Origin: Panonychus citri
Taxonomy: Eukaryota; Arthropoda; Arachnida; Trombidiformes; Tetranychidae
Reading direction: 5' to 3'
Length of the DNA stretch: 64,000 nt
NCBI RefSeq assembly: GCF_014898815.1
Contig: NW_026515434.1
Coordinates: forward strand, 1 to 64,000
The notes under the pieces are model-generated. The model was given only the letters and a program-made list of their open reading frames with translations. It was not told the DNA's origin and ran no database searches. The position numbers and the translations under genes were made by a program. Numbering within the stretch: position 1 is the stretch's first letter; each line of letters begins with the position of its first letter. Positions 12,486 through 25,338 of the stretch are shown one piece after another.

Positions 12486-13486
12486 CAGGTTTAATTTTCT
12501 CTTATTTAGGCCTCAGATATAAAGATTATGGTGCAAAGTAAAGAGAGAGAGGCGGCTGGTGATGACGGTGGAGGTAAATAATAGCTCTCAACTCAGAGAA
12601 AAGAAAAGATTTAAACACAAAACACCATGAAAAAAAAACGAACAAAAAAAGTATATGAGTAAATGAGAATAGAGAAAAAAAATAATAGAGAAAAAAAGCT
12701 CAGAAAGAAAAGAGAAGTGATTGTTTACACAAAGATAGATCTTGATGTTCAACCAGAAGAGAAACAAATCAACACTAGTAATTAAACTGGCAATTAAAAA
12801 TCTTCTTAAATTGGTTACAAATTATGGAAAATAAACAATTTAAAGGAGAAAAGTAATCAAATTAAATGTTTACTAATTTAAAGAAATTTGACAGAAATGA
12901 AAACAAACTCACTCAGGTGATTGAGAACTCACCTTAGGGTTTGTACTTTAATTGCCAACAATTGATTGTTTTACTTTTATTACTCAACAATTAATTTCCT
13001 TTTTCAATCCAAAAGGTAGTAATTTATTAATAGTTTAATAAAAAGGGTAACAATCATCAGAGCCAATTTATGACTAATAATCGATTGGAAAAATTCAATA
13101 GGAACAATAGGAATACAGCAAATGGTTAACCTTTTTTTTTAATTGTTCCAATGGTTGTAACAATTAAATTACCAAAGACTATACATGAGATTTAATGGAA
13201 AGTAAATCTTAGAAAGTGAAACAAAATTTCTGATTACAATTGAGTTTCATAATGAATCTGAAATGATCAAATCAAATGATCAATTGGACTTGAAATTTAC
13301 GATTTTCTATCAGGGTAATTAACTAATTAATTGACTCGACTTTTTTTCTTTCTCGCCTTTGAGGTTATTATTATTATTGGTGTTCGAACCTAATCAGCAA
13401 TCATGATTTATCAGCATGAGCAATGAATTAGTTGATCACCATCGTGATGAATTTTTGAATGAAAACAAAACAAATGATTTGTCAAC
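12486..13486. other. Divergent promoter region between STUB1 and WDR60
   Basis: Start codons of two oppositely oriented genes face each other across about 1 kb of AT-rich DNA. No distinct promoter element could be named. Confidence 0.4.
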
Positions 13487-16400
13487 ATGAAATGGACGAT
13501 GAGCTTTGACAGGTAGATTGTCAGGTAATTGTTGTTAAATGTGATTCGATTCTCGGAGATAATAATAAATGTAAGTTCATTTATGATGTAATTTTAATTC
13601 TTGAGTTTCCTTGAAGAAAATTAATTTAGTTTTACATTTTTCAAGGTCAGAGAAAACCAGTCGAACCTCTAAAGTAGTTAAGAACAACTCAAATGTCCAG
13701 GTAACCAAAACGAGTGTACCAACTAATAGGAAAACGATAGTTGGTGCTAATGGTAAAATCGATTCTCGAGTATCTTCTAGAATTACAATATCAAATGTGA
13801 CGAAGGATAAAATTTCAACCAATGAGAAGATTCCAGTTAAATCTTCATCTAAATTAACGGTTTCGACTAAAACGCCAACATCGTCGATTAAGGTTCGACC
13901 AACGGTGAAAACAACGATTCCAGCGAAATCCAATGTTTCCAATTCAAAGATCACATCGAAATCATCGATCACTGGTTCTGGTGTAACTGGAAAATTAAAT
14001 GAGAGACGATTGTCTCGAATTGAAACTAAGACAGCGACTAAATCACGATCAAGTTTGGAGAAATCAGTAATCAAATTAAATGATGATTCGAGTAAAAAGA
14101 AATCAACTCAAGATTTAAAGATTGTCAAACCTGATGATTATCATCAACGTCCATCAGATGAGCTACAATCAGGAAAAGATGAATCAGAAAATAAATCAAT
14201 TAGACCAGGAACTGCTAATCGAACCCATGGTAGCTCTTCCAACAGTCTAATCAAATCAAATCAATTAGTTAATCAACAACAAGAAATAGAAACGGAAAAG
14301 GTAGAAATTTCTTCTATTCGAATCTTTGATATTCTTTCAAATTGAAATTCTTATTATTATTTTTTTCTAACAGTTTGTAGAAAGAAAACAGAATATTACA
14401 AGTTCGACATTGGATAAAGTTGAAACTGACAATTCGCTGAGTGGCCATGAAAGTACTAATGATATCGAAGAAGTGACAGAAGCTGATTATTCAGATGATT
14501 TCGAGGATTATGAATCTGATTTTGAAGAGTACGAAAGTGACAATGAAATGAAGACACCCAACGATAAGGACTCGTCCTTAGGCTCATTGGATTCGCCCGT
14601 AATTTCATTATCTAGCTTGACTAAGCCGAAATCAATTGCAAAGACTGAAAATCTGAAATCTAGTGAACAATCAACTGATTCAAAAGAACCGTCAATAATT
14701 AGATGGGAAATCACTTTACCGCCTCCGACAATAAAGGTTGATGGTAATAAAATCATTGATGATTCTTTACAGAATCAAAAAGAATCCGAATCAATGAAAT
14801 CAAAGCAAATCGAGAATTCAAATCTCGATGATTCTTTAAGAACAAATAATCTCTTGAAACATTTACTCGGTCCTGATAATGTTAATACAATCGCTATTCA
14901 AACAGTGGAAACTTCTGAATCTTCATGTCAATCAGATGAAATCAATTCAACTCATAAGAATATCCAATGTCCAGCTCGTTCGAATCTTGCTGATGGTCCA
15001 TCCAATCCCACGCCAATCGATAATATTGATATTCTTAGATTGTCCCATTTTCTTGAAATCGGTGAAAAGATAACTAAAAATCTTATATCGAGTAAAACCT
15101 TTTCCTATTCAAGTACCAATGGTCATCCTATTATCGACAATTCTGGGTCAATGTATCCACCAAAAATTCCGAGCTATGGATTAGAGCCAAACAATTTAAT
15201 CATCTCTTATCACCTTCCTGATGATTATAAACACTTTCAGATCAATAGTGTTGTGACCGATAGTCGATACGTTTATGTGGTCACTAATTATGGTTCTGTT
15301 GACGGAAATAAGTTCTTTGGATCGTTAATATTGGTATGGAACTTGTTAGAACCTCGAAAATGTGAATATTTGTTACACTGTAAATTTAATTGTACCAAAG
15401 TTATTACTGACAATGAATTCCTAATAATCGCTGGTTCCGTTGATGGTTCACTCGTGGCCTGGGATTTAAGGGAACCCTCACATCAACACAGTCAAGTGAA
15501 CAAATTGCTCTTGATCAGTACTGATCTAACATTGAGAAATCCTTCATTTACAACAGCGATTGGTAAACACACTGATTACCATCAAGCACCAATCTTACAA
15601 TTATTTTACAGATTTGAAGTTAATGATGATACGGAAGCGAAAAGAATTGTTTCACTTGATGAAAGTGGGAAGATAATTGTTTGGTTAATTGTTGAATCTT
15701 ATGTTGACGATTTATCGGCCTTACAACAAGTAACCATTGGCTTGAGACCAGGAAGTTGTATTAGACTTCAAATTTCAATGGTCGTCAATTTACCGACCAG
15801 TTACATTGGAAATTCTGAAAGTTCAATCACTTGCATTGATTGTTCACCAACTGATTCTTGGAATTATCTAATTGGAACCAATTTAGGTTCAATTTATCGA
15901 TATTCGAAGTATCTGGAAAATTCTGCTGACCCAATGGAAGTAATTAAATACACTTATTTCTCAGATGAAATGTATCATCCGGTTACTTGTATTTCTCATC
16001 ATCCTAATCCTGAAAGTGAATCATTTCTCGTCGGCTACATGGATGGATCGATTTGCCTTTTCTCAATTAAATATCAATTTCCAATACGAATCTGGTTAAC
16101 CGAAGATACTGGATATTCAACCATAATCAACTCTTTTTGGCTTTCCCATGAAACTGAACTATTTCTGATTCTCGACCAAACTAAAGGTATTTCTGTTCGT
16201 GATGTAAAAGGTAAAGGAGAGAGTCTATTTGAACACCAGAACGGAAATGAAAGGTAAGGTCACAACTTCCTCTTGGTTGATTAAATGTATTCCAACCATG
16301 ATCCATGTTATAATATTGTTGACACATTCGCTTATCCATCTCATTAGGATCATTTTCGTTAACGTCAGCACGATCAATTTGGATGAATACTTTTTGGTAA

Positions 16401-16523
16401 GTAATTGAATGAATCTCCTTAAATTGTGGCTTTAATTGTTTCCTCCATTGTCCTTAGATCTATGCGTTGGCAGATTCGTCGATTTCAGGTTTCAATCTTT
16501 CCAATCACATGTCAAATAATTGA
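13487..16523 (+). CDS. DYNC2I1: Cytoplasmic dynein-2 intermediate chain 1 (WDR60)
   Basis: Proposed exons are 13487-13512 (weak, first exon only), 13646-14300, 14374-16253, 16348-16396 and 16458-16523, about 891 aa; all later joints keep frame. The N-terminal part is Ser/Lys/Thr-rich. An acidic block (DDFEDYESDFEEYESD) mirrors the YEDDFEDYEDDFE stretch of WDR60. The C-terminal half is WD40-like: ILVWNLLEPRKCEYLL, GSVDGSLVAWDLREPSHQH, then RNPSFTTA as in WDR60. The family is an intermediate chain of the retrograde intraflagellar transport motor. The last two small exons carry the end of the propeller and stop at TGA 16521-16523. The first coding exon is the least certain part. Confidence 0.87.
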
Positions 16524-16914
16524 TGATGGTTCTCAGTTTGTTGGAATCAATTGATACATGGAGATCAAAGAAAAGTTAATTGTTATAAATTGTGTTTACA
16601 TTTGAATAAGTAATAAGAAAATTATTTATCTCTCTTTGAAATTGCACTAATATACAAACAAAGTTCTGAATAAAGTTCAGAATGTGTAAGGAAATTGTAT
16701 TGAGATGTTTTTCTTTACACATATAATTTGTTTCCATTGATAGAAATGTCTCTCTTTTTGTTTAAACCGTTACAATTATTGTACATTTTAAGGTATAAGA
16801 CAAGTTTAGGTACAAAATTATCACTAATGTGATTTTTTAAACTCGTTGTTTGGTGTCTTCGATTCCTTTGATTAGTTGATTAGTTTTTCCTCTTCTTTAA
16901 ACTATAATTAGATA
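16524..16914. other. Convergent 3' intergenic (WDR60 / RNF121)
   Basis: Short AT-rich gap between two converging genes. Nothing else was seen. Confidence 0.5.
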
Positions 16915-17966
16915 TTATTCAAGTCCAAGGAAATAATTTATACCTTGTACTGCCAATAGTATTAAAGGCTGCCAGGCCACAAGGTAACGAATAAAGTCCA
17001 ATAGATTACCGTATAAATAGTGCGGTTTTTGGAAAGGTAGGGAAGCGAAAAGTTTCTGAGTGTCCACTTTTTCACGACAAAAGGGACAGATTTGCTTTTT
17101 ACCCACTAAACACCAACCATAGATACAATATTCGTGGTATTTATGGCCACATGAGAGAGTAAAACATCTCTCTTGTTCAAAGGTATCATCATAACTTAAT
17201 GAAGAATCAACTGCATCTACTAGGCCATCGTGACTTCGACCGCAAATTGCACATATTGAGCTTTTTAATTGTTTAGAGGGAAGTGATGATGAAGGCTGAT
17301 AGTAACCAATGTTGGCAGTTAAAATGTCGACAAGAAAATCGGTAAAATCTCGTGTCAAGACTCCCCAATAGATACCATAAAATAGAAACATAATACCAAT
17401 ATCCAAAGGTATTTGCGGTTTGATTCCAAACATTAAATTTAAACCTAAAAAGTAGATAAATGATTAAGATTATTAAAGATTGAATTACGATGTTTACATT
17501 GGAGGAAAATATGAAACTCACCTAAAAAAGTACACATAACAATAATGTAGCCTGTGACAGCGATTACCGATGAGATGGAGTATAAATAGTAGAACCATTT
17601 ATAAATCATTCGTGGGGTTGATCCGCTCATCTTATTGTTAACCAAAGGTTTCCAAATGAAGGCTACAGTGAGAATTGTTAATGAGGCCCAAATGCCAACA
17701 AATCGCCACCATGAGTTGTGTATGGAAATACCAATTGGTAATAGCCACATGGCGAACATTGAAAAATTTTGATAACTTTTCATGTGACGCTTTTTCCAAG
17801 CAATCAGACCAATTTGAACGGAAAAAGTGGCCACAATTAGTACCAATAGCATCATCGCATGCATACCTTCATGTCCTCGGTGTTTCTCATGGAAAAGAAT
17901 GTGATTTCGCTCTTCTTCACTTAAGGCTGATAGATTAACCTTATGAATATCGTGACTGTGAACCAT
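16915..17966 (-). CDS. RNF121: RING finger protein RNF121/RNF175, ER-Golgi multipass ubiquitin ligase
   Basis: Two exons, 17966-17522 and 17444-16915 (77-nt intron), give 324 aa (human 327). After an acidic N-terminus come the family motif HEKHRGHEGMHAMMLL and several hydrophobic segments. A RING domain follows: C-A-I-C...CGHKYHEYC...CPFC, in a context (GWCLVGKKQICPFCREKV) nearly identical to RNF121. The tail LRYLVAWQPLILLAVQGINY also matches. The frame extends 15 nt upstream, but the first ATG at 17966 is preferred. The family works in membrane-protein quality control. Confidence 0.95.
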
Positions 17967-20157
17967 TTTTGATGATGACAATCAAATAAATCAGTTAATT
18001 ACAAAGATTTTCTCAAACAAATGAGTCTCAATGAGTCGATAAGCTTTTTCTTTTCAAGAGTGAGAGAGAAAAAAAAGATGACGTTGGATATTGGATAATG
18101 TAACTCCAATTCTAATTTGAATGGAATGATGAAAATTATTCCAAAATGATGAGTCCAATCAAGATTAGAGTAATTGAAGATTAAATTAAGAGAATGAAGA
18201 TGTGGATTAGTGAGATGATTAGATTATCCTTTCCATGAGAAGATCATTTTGAAGGTAAGAAAACCAAGAAAACACAAAACATAAGGGAAGAATTCATAAG
18301 ATAGGAAGAGAGAGAGAGAGAGAGAAAAGAACAGAGAATTTTTTTTCTCATTCACATAAATTTTACCTTTTAAGTATCACAGAAAATGAATTAACACCAA
18401 ATTAAAATTTTTTAACCTTCTCCCTCTCCCTCTAATTAAGAGTAAATTGTTCTTGTAACTAATTAACTAAACAATTGAAAGTAAAAAAAAATGACTAAAC
18501 GATTGAACAACAAACCGGTGGTAATAAAAATCCACAACAAACAAACCAAAAAGAAAGAGAAAAAGAAAGAGAAAAAGAAAGAGAAACGATTGGTAAACAA
18601 ACAACCAATGAAAAGAAAACGAAACTTAATTCAAATAACATTTTCTTTTCTCTTTATTTTCGTTGATTGTTTACCTTTAATTTAATTTCTAATTGTGAAT
18701 TCTAAACCCTAATTATAATCTTTTAATTATCCTTTTTAACAATCAATTGATTTGGTAATTAATGGTAACCCAATGTGACCAGAAAATCAACAATTCAAAT
18801 CAATTTGAATCCTGATCGGTTCACCTTAACAAATTGTAATTGTATTTCTATTAATTAATTTTGTGTCTTTTTTTAGATTCATTTAGATTCCTTAATTGTG
18901 TTCATTCCCATGAAAGGTCAACTCTTTCCTGTATTTCCAAAAATTGATATTCACCTACAATGATGGTCCATCAATCTTGACTTTCTAATTTAAAATTGAC
19001 TTGAGAAATCTATGGTTACAGTTTTGTTTTTGTTTTCCTCTTTGGCTTTTCCTATTGTTGTTAAGCTTAATTGGATCTTATTAATATCATGTAAGTATTA
19101 TAGTTAATTTTAATATTTAATTCACACAATTAATCATGTCTTGTCCATTTCTTTGTATATAATTAGGTTGCATCAAATTGGTTTGATTGGATTGACAGTT
19201 AACTTTGAAAGTAAAAGGAAACATAGTTATAGATGAAAAGTGATTGTGATGGTGTTTTCATTTATCTTTTTGGCTTATCGATTGATTTATTTTTCCAAGT
19301 GAATTAAATTTAATTGGCATCAGGGTTAATAATAATAATAATAATCAATCCAGTGACTGATTGCTGAAGACGAAAAAAAAATCTAACTCTTCTCAGGAAA
19401 ATGTGAATGAATCCATAAGAATCAAACAATCAACCGATGAATCTAAACTTTTATCACCTCAAGTTGGTTAACAATTACAAGGGTGAAATTGATCAATTTT
19501 GAAAAGCAAAATGGAACCAAAAATCAAGACAAGATGATGATCACATCTCATCAACATGTGATTGCAAATGAATTGAGAGAGAAAAAGAAAACACCATAAT
19601 TAAAGATAATGGACACAACGAGAACATTTTATCCATCAGAATCCCGGAGTTCCAAGAGCAACAGAACTTTTCAAATATTAGTATTAATAATACGAATTAT
19701 CTTGGTTAACATTAACTTGATCATAAATCCAATGAATTAGAGATAATCCAGAATCGGAGGAAATTTTCACAGGTCAAAGGCACAAGGTAAACATTTATAA
19801 TCTTAGAACGATTTTTAAAAGAAAGAGATCAACCTAATTATCTTACTTCATCTCTATCAAGAACCTCTAAATGTCACTTAAATTGTGATTATCATCAAAT
19901 CAACGTGACTTTTTGCTCTCTCTCTCATTTTCTCATTGAACTAACCAATAATCACGTTTAAAATCAATTGATCTCTCTCTCTCTCTCTCCATCTTTCTTT
20001 ACCCTCATCATCTCCATCTTCATCTTCATCTTCATCTCCATCCTCATCTCTTTTTTTACCTATTATATTGATCATTCTAGACTCTAATCTCATCTAAACA
20101 GTTTCATTTTTAATCAACAATTTACAAATCACAACAAAGTAAAAAACATCATCAAAA
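17967..20157. other. Intergenic, 2.2 kb
   Basis: An AG dinucleotide tract lies at 18307-18326 and a CT/TCATCT-rich leader at about 19972-20050 before the bZIP gene. The lysine-rich frame at 18491-18685 is an A/G-repeat artefact. No gene was recognised. Confidence 0.45.
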
Positions 20158-21705
20158 ATGAAAAATTATATCGATAAAACTGAGGTGGGATTGATTTATT
20201 ATCTTAATTCATTCTTGACTAATTTTAATCATCAATCAACTAATCCATTCAGTCAATCAATCAATCAATTTAAACAGTTTCTCATATCTTTCAAATAACA
20301 TTTATAATTTATCACAATTAAGGACATCTTTTTTTTACATATTGTTAAAAGTGTAACAATTAAGCTTTCGATGCTAATATTAATTGATTTTCTTGTGATT
20401 GAGACAATTGAAATAATCATTGATTGCTACTTTTTTCACCATTCCAAACAATTTAACTTAATCAATCTAATATCTTTTTGTTTTTCATTTATTTTTCTAT
20501 TTAATCATTGATTATGATGATTACAACAATTTAGAGTTGTAGCAATGGCAGTTACTTAATGAATCTGGACGAGTTTCTCATTGAGAATGGAGTTGATTAC
20601 AATTACATGAATATCATTAAAGAGGAGCAAAAAATTAACATTGAATTCAGGTAAATATCAAAATCTTCATTTATTTACACTGATTAACGAAAAAAATATT
20701 TTCCAACTAGTTGATTATGATCAAAGAGATAAACAAAATCAAATTAACTCAACATTCAACTTCAATGTTTACCCAATTAATTGTATTGCAACTTTGATTT
20801 ACTCTGTTTACTTTAATATTGTTTGTATTCATTAAATTGTATTAATGAAAAACAACCGATTCTCAATTGGATTAAATTTAATTTGCTAACAAAAAATTAA
20901 TAACAACAATAAGGTTAACAGTGAATTAAAATTTTTACTCAAAAATCAAATCAAACCCTTAGGGATGAGTATTCATCTCATATAATATGTGATATTTTTA
21001 TTATTATCAAATAATTTATCAATTAATTTTTCAATTTATGATTATCATTAAATGATGTTTATGATTTTCGGTGAAAATATTATTTTTCATGTTTATGATT
21101 AAATGATTTAATGATTTATTAACCATTGTTTATGTAAATGTTTATTGTAATATCATCAAAAACAATACGATTACAACAATTTAATCATATTTGATTGGAA
21201 TTACAATAAGCCGATTGATAATTAAGTTTCTTCGATGTGAAATTTTCTTCTCAGGTTTTCAATTTTAATGTATTCATTATTCAGTCTGAGTATTAATATT
21301 TTTCTTTTCATATGATTCATTGAATATGCTCAGAATTTTGTATGTTTACTATTTGATGTTATTTATAGCTCTTTGGATATTGCCTTGGCCACTCTACCTG
21401 GAAGCGAAGCAAGTTTTGACCCTTCCAATGCTCGATTCAGTGAAAATGAACTTCGTCCTCAACCAATAATGAGAAAATCACGTAAACAGCATGTACCTGA
21501 TACATTGAAAGATGCTCGATATTGGGCTCGTCGAAGTAAGAATAATATGGCTGCTAAAAGATCTAGAGAGGCTCGTCGACTGAAAGAGAATCAGATTGTC
21601 CTTCGAGCGAGTTACCTGGAGAAAGAGAATGAATCTCTTCGATTATCTTTACAAAATCTTCGAGATGAAAATGAAAGACTCAAGAAATTGCTCGATTCTG
21701 AATGA
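20158..21705 (+). CDS. PAR-domain bZIP transcription factor (HLF/TEF/DBP/Pdp1 family)
   Basis: Exons 20158-20184 (tentative first), 20535-20650 and 21369-21705 give 159 aa with phases fitting. The second exon carries the short acidic motif LMNLDEFLIENGVDY, as at the N-terminus of Pdp1/HLF proteins. The last exon has the PAR region (FDPSNARFSENELRPQP, SRKQHVPDTLKDARYWARR), the basic region KNNMAAKRSREARRLKENQ and a leucine zipper (LEKENESLRLSLQNLRDENERL). These factors bind TTAYGTAA-type sites and act in circadian output and metabolism. The protein is short for the family, so further 5' exons or other isoforms are possible. Confidence 0.88.
20651..21368 (+). other. 718-nt intron of the bZIP gene
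   Basis: Bounded by CAG|GTAAAT and TTATAG|CTC, which join in phase 2. It is AT-rich, and the open frame at its start is read-through. No embedded element was seen. Confidence 0.7.
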
Positions 21706-22630
21706 GAATAATTTTCATTACTATCAGCTATCTGTTCGGACAATAGCTCACCCAAACGTAAAAAGATTTGGAACTTTCTTCTCTACCCAATGAGCTCTTC
21801 TACTACAACTAAACTTTACTCTTTCAGATTCAAGACAAAATGAACAATCAATTGGCTAACAATTGAAAACATTTCCAGCACAAATTGAATATTGATTTGA
21901 TACTAAACGAACTAGAAAACGCATTCTCAATCTCGAACTTATAAAAATAAATAAACTGTTCACCTTAATGTTCAAATCTTTGTATTAGTTTCACGAGTTA
22001 ATCACAATCTTTGTAAAACCTTATAATTTAACTAATCGATCAAAAATTAAAGTAAATTGATTGAAACTTCGTTTGATTCGTTTAATTAACATTATGAAAC
22101 ATTTCAAGAATGAATTTTTCGCTCGAGAAAAAAATTCTACTCAAAGAAAAACTAACTTAAGAAACTAATTCTTTCCTATCAAATTCTGATGAACGAATCA
22201 AAGTTTTCGAAAAAAAATTAGAACCTTATATATCGATCTAAGACTGTATTGATCATTATCAATAACTCGTTGATGTGATTAATTTCCAATCAAATGATCC
22301 AAATCAAGGTTAATAGTTACAATTTGGATTAATATTTCCACAGATCAACTTTTCTTTTTAAAAAAAAAGGATTAACTTTAAGGAGTGAGACTAATCTGTT
22401 GTTCCGGTTGTAACATCATCAATATCTGTCTGATTAGCTGCTCATTCACAATTAATTGTAGGTGAGGTGTCAAAGCTAATCAAGTTATGAGAATGACAAT
22501 TATGCGTCATCTGTCAAAAATTAATACAACCATTGTAAATGACGCAGGGAAAGGCCACCCCAATCATGGTGGGTGGAATGAGTTATTCTGAGAGTGAGAG
22601 TGGAAACTTTTTTGTCTCATCACCTTCAGT
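21706..22630. other. Intergenic: bZIP 3' region and insulin-like peptide upstream DNA
   Basis: Mostly AT-rich. At 22503-22543 two inverted TGCGTCAT/ATGACGCA words occur. They are followed by a GC-richer inverted repeat around CCACCCC...GGTGGGTGG (22556-22576), then a TATA box. Confidence 0.5.
22503..22576. promoter_or_regulatory. Paired CRE/ATF-like half sites and a CCACCC inverted repeat
   Basis: TGCGTCAT and its inverse ATGACGCA lie about 35 bp apart and resemble bZIP half-sites. A short GC-rich inverted repeat (CCACCC / GGGTGG) follows. They sit about 90-130 bp upstream of the TATA box of the insulin-like gene. The sequence is seen directly; function is inferred. Confidence 0.4.
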
Positions 22631-22638
22631 TTTATAAA
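22631..22638 (+). promoter_or_regulatory. TATA box of the insulin-like peptide gene
   Basis: TTTATAAA, about 400 nt before the start codon. A T-rich acceptor ending in CCTTAG lies immediately before the ATG, so a 5' UTR intron probably separates this promoter from the coding start. Confidence 0.45.
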
Positions 22639-23032
22639 GTTTTTGAGAGCTTTGGTTAGATATTTATATTAAATTAATCTATGTATCAATTCATTATAAA
22701 TTGATCAGCCACCAATTAAACATCAACAACTAAACCGTTAATTGTCAAGTGTTATCATTTATTATCTTCATTTAATATCTGAATATGTGTTTGTGATTCA
22801 ATCAATCAAATTGTGTATTAATTGTGAGTGTTAATCATTGGATTTATCAATATATCTATTATCGTCAATTTCATCTCTATATTTATCCAGATAACAATTT
22901 AGGAACTTAATTACTAAAGGTAAAAGGTTCAATTTCAAATTGATTACTATTATTATTATTCAATGAAGAAAATATGAAATATGAAATAAATTATTTTGTT
23001 TTTCTTTAAATGTTTAATTTCTTGATCCTTAG

Positions 23033-23596
23033 ATGATTCAAATTACTCGTTGGTTATATTCTCAATGCTCTATCATTATTTTACTAATTACTCTACTCCC
23101 ACTGATTTATTCGTATCCACAATCAAATTCTGGCTCAGAGTATATTAATCAACGTGCACTTCGATCCCAAAAAGTTAGAACTTGTGGACGTAATCTGATG
23201 AACTTAATTCAATTAGTTTGTTCTGGTTCGATGCCTGGTAAACGTAATTATCATGATGAATCCTGGACATCAAAAGGTTAGATTGATTTAATTTCTTTTT
23301 TCTTCTCCATGATGGTGATGATGATATAACTAATTTCCAATCGTTTGATTATAATTCTTACAGAACTTAGACCTTGGTCTCTACACTCAAAGTTTAATCT
23401 TGAAGATAATGATTCAGAATCTGACGATTTCATGGACACCAGAGCAGCTCTTTCATTATTTGGTACAAGTAAGCGATCAGTTAACAATGACAATCAAATT
23501 TTCTTTCGAAATGTTCGAGGTGCTTCAGATGAATGTTGCAAAAAATCGTGTTCTTTTGATGAACTTCGAGCCTATTGTCGTCCATCCGGTAGATGA
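23033..23596 (+). CDS. Insulin-like peptide precursor
   Basis: Exons 23033-23276 and 23364-23596 encode 158 aa. Residues 1-28 form a signal peptide (hydrophobic IIILLITLLPLIYS). The B chain has RTCGRNLMNLIQLVC with the LxxLIxxVC spacing; it ends at a KR dibasic site. A C-peptide of about 60 residues contains a second KR. The A chain starts after RNVR and has the insulin signature CC-x3-C-x8-C (CCKKSCSFDELRAYC). The chain ends RPSGR, so trimming of Arg would leave a C-terminal Gly. The intron lies between B and C regions, as is usual for the family. It is secreted and acts as hormone or growth factor. Confidence 0.93.
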
Positions 23597-24404
23597 AATC
23601 TTAATTGATCTAAATTGTGGTCTCTCTTGTTCAATAATTAACTTTGCGGTGAATAATAATATCTAATAAATGAACAATCAAAAATTTCAATTTAATTTCT
23701 TCTTAAAGTTCATCAATAAAAATAGTAAATTATTGTTTAATGTTAAATTTAATTGCTCATCTTATTGCGGTTTAAACAATTAGTGTCACTTTTTGTGCCA
23801 AAAACTTTCAATCAATAACAATCAGTCAATAACAATTCTTCATGATGGAAATTGAAATTAATTATTGTACCAATCTACCAATTGAAAGATTTTTAACTTT
23901 AATCATTTGAGTAATAATTTGATTTTCGACCTAATCTGAGTGAATATTAGTTCGAAGATAATTTTCGATAAAATTTCTTCCCATTTTTCATAATTACGGT
24001 TATAAAATCGGGTTAGAATTCAGCAGAAAATCAAGTACAATGGCACTTAAAGTAGATTAATCTTCTTAAAATATTAATTTATGATTATCATTTTCTTTTT
24101 CGAACAGGATTAGCTTATGTTCTTGTCACTTTGTTGATTCGATTCTGATTAGTTTAGGTTCTATAAGTAATATTCATCTAATGAAATTAACTTTTTTATA
24201 TTCGAACATCAATATTTAACTAATTCATAATGATTGAAATGTTGATAAGTATTGATTTTGATTCGTTATGAAAAGATTTGTCTAGAAACTTATAATCTTT
24301 GGTTGATTGCGATTTATTTGTATTTAACTAACAATTTAGATTCCTCTAGATGGCGACTGAGCCGATACCTAGAGAGAATTAAATTGTGAAAGTAAAAACG
24401 TTTA
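23597..24404. other. Intergenic
   Basis: AT-rich 3' region of the insulin-like gene. No element was recognised until the transposon end at 24405. Confidence 0.5.
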
Positions 24405-24634
24405 CAGTCAGACCTCTCATATTTATTTATTTTAAGCTTTAACAGCGGCCTCAGGGGAGGCTTCGATGAATTAAAATTCATCGTTTCCGGTAATGACGAC
24501 CGTACCAGGGAAAGGGGAAAGAGGGACAAGGAAGGAATAATTGATGAGGAAAAGAAACAATACAATAATTAACAATTTTCTCCCTGAGGCCGAATACAAA
24601 TTTGAGATAAAATTTAAAATATAATTTAGTCACA

Positions 24635-24711
24635 ATGGACAAAATGTCCTTTCAAAATAAATGGACAAAATGTCCTTTCAAAACAAATGGACTAGAGTCC
24701 TTTCAATACAA
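24635..24711. repeat. Three tandem 25-26-bp units
   Basis: Units begin ATGGACAAAATGTCCTTTCA, twice almost exactly and a third time with changes (ATGGACTAGAGTCCTTTCA). The GGAC/GTCC palindrome within each unit is kept, including in the altered copy. Confidence 0.8.
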
Positions 24712-25119
24712 ATCCATTAGGCTTTTATAAATATTATTAATTGAGTGGTTAGTTTGATTGTCCAAAGTCAAAAAACGGTTAACTCATTAAGTATGAAACG
24801 AAAAAAAGAAATAATAATAAACAAATAAAATTAAATTTCAATCTAATCAAAGAAATAGAAAAGAAAATTGAATCAGATTATCAACAAAACTTACCAAGAA
24901 AAGAAAATGGTTCAAGTTATTACGACGCAATAATAGCTCAGTTTTAGAGTAACAAAATAACTAAAGTAACTGTTGAACTATCATAATTTTGGTATCAACT
25001 TGATCCGTATGATAAGATAAATAATAATAACATAAAATTCAATTTTAAATTCACAGGTAAAGTTAATTAAATTAAAGTTTATCAGGAGCTAAAAAATTCA
25101 TATTTTAACACTTTCATAT

Positions 25120-25338
25120 TTGAACGCTCTCATATTTAAACGAAACGCTCCATCTATTGGATCTTGGAATAGACAAGAGGTAAAACGATTTGATATTTTA
25201 AAAGTTATTAGAATTGCTAATCTTGCTTGGCAGGATGTAAAATCTGACACAATTGTTAATTGTTGGGCACATGTTGGTCTTAGTAATTTGAATACTAATT
25301 CTTACAATATTCCATCTCTGGTCGATCATAATTATTAA
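25120..25338 (+). pseudogene. Tigger/pogo transposase C-terminal fragment
   Basis: A 72-codon fragment without an ATG. The motif AWQDVKSDTIVNCWAHVGL corresponds to the helix after the catalytic core in Tigger/pogo transposases (AWxxVSxxTIxNCWxKAG). Catalytic aspartates are not present. Confidence 0.75.

Noticed and set aside
13577..14074. 165-codon antisense frame opposite WDR60
   Set aside because: Shadow of the Lys/Ser/Thr-rich coding strand; the plus strand joins in frame to the WD40 exon.
18491..18685. Lysine-rich small protein
   Set aside because: Encoded by GAAAAA/AAAGAG repeats; no similarity or gene context.
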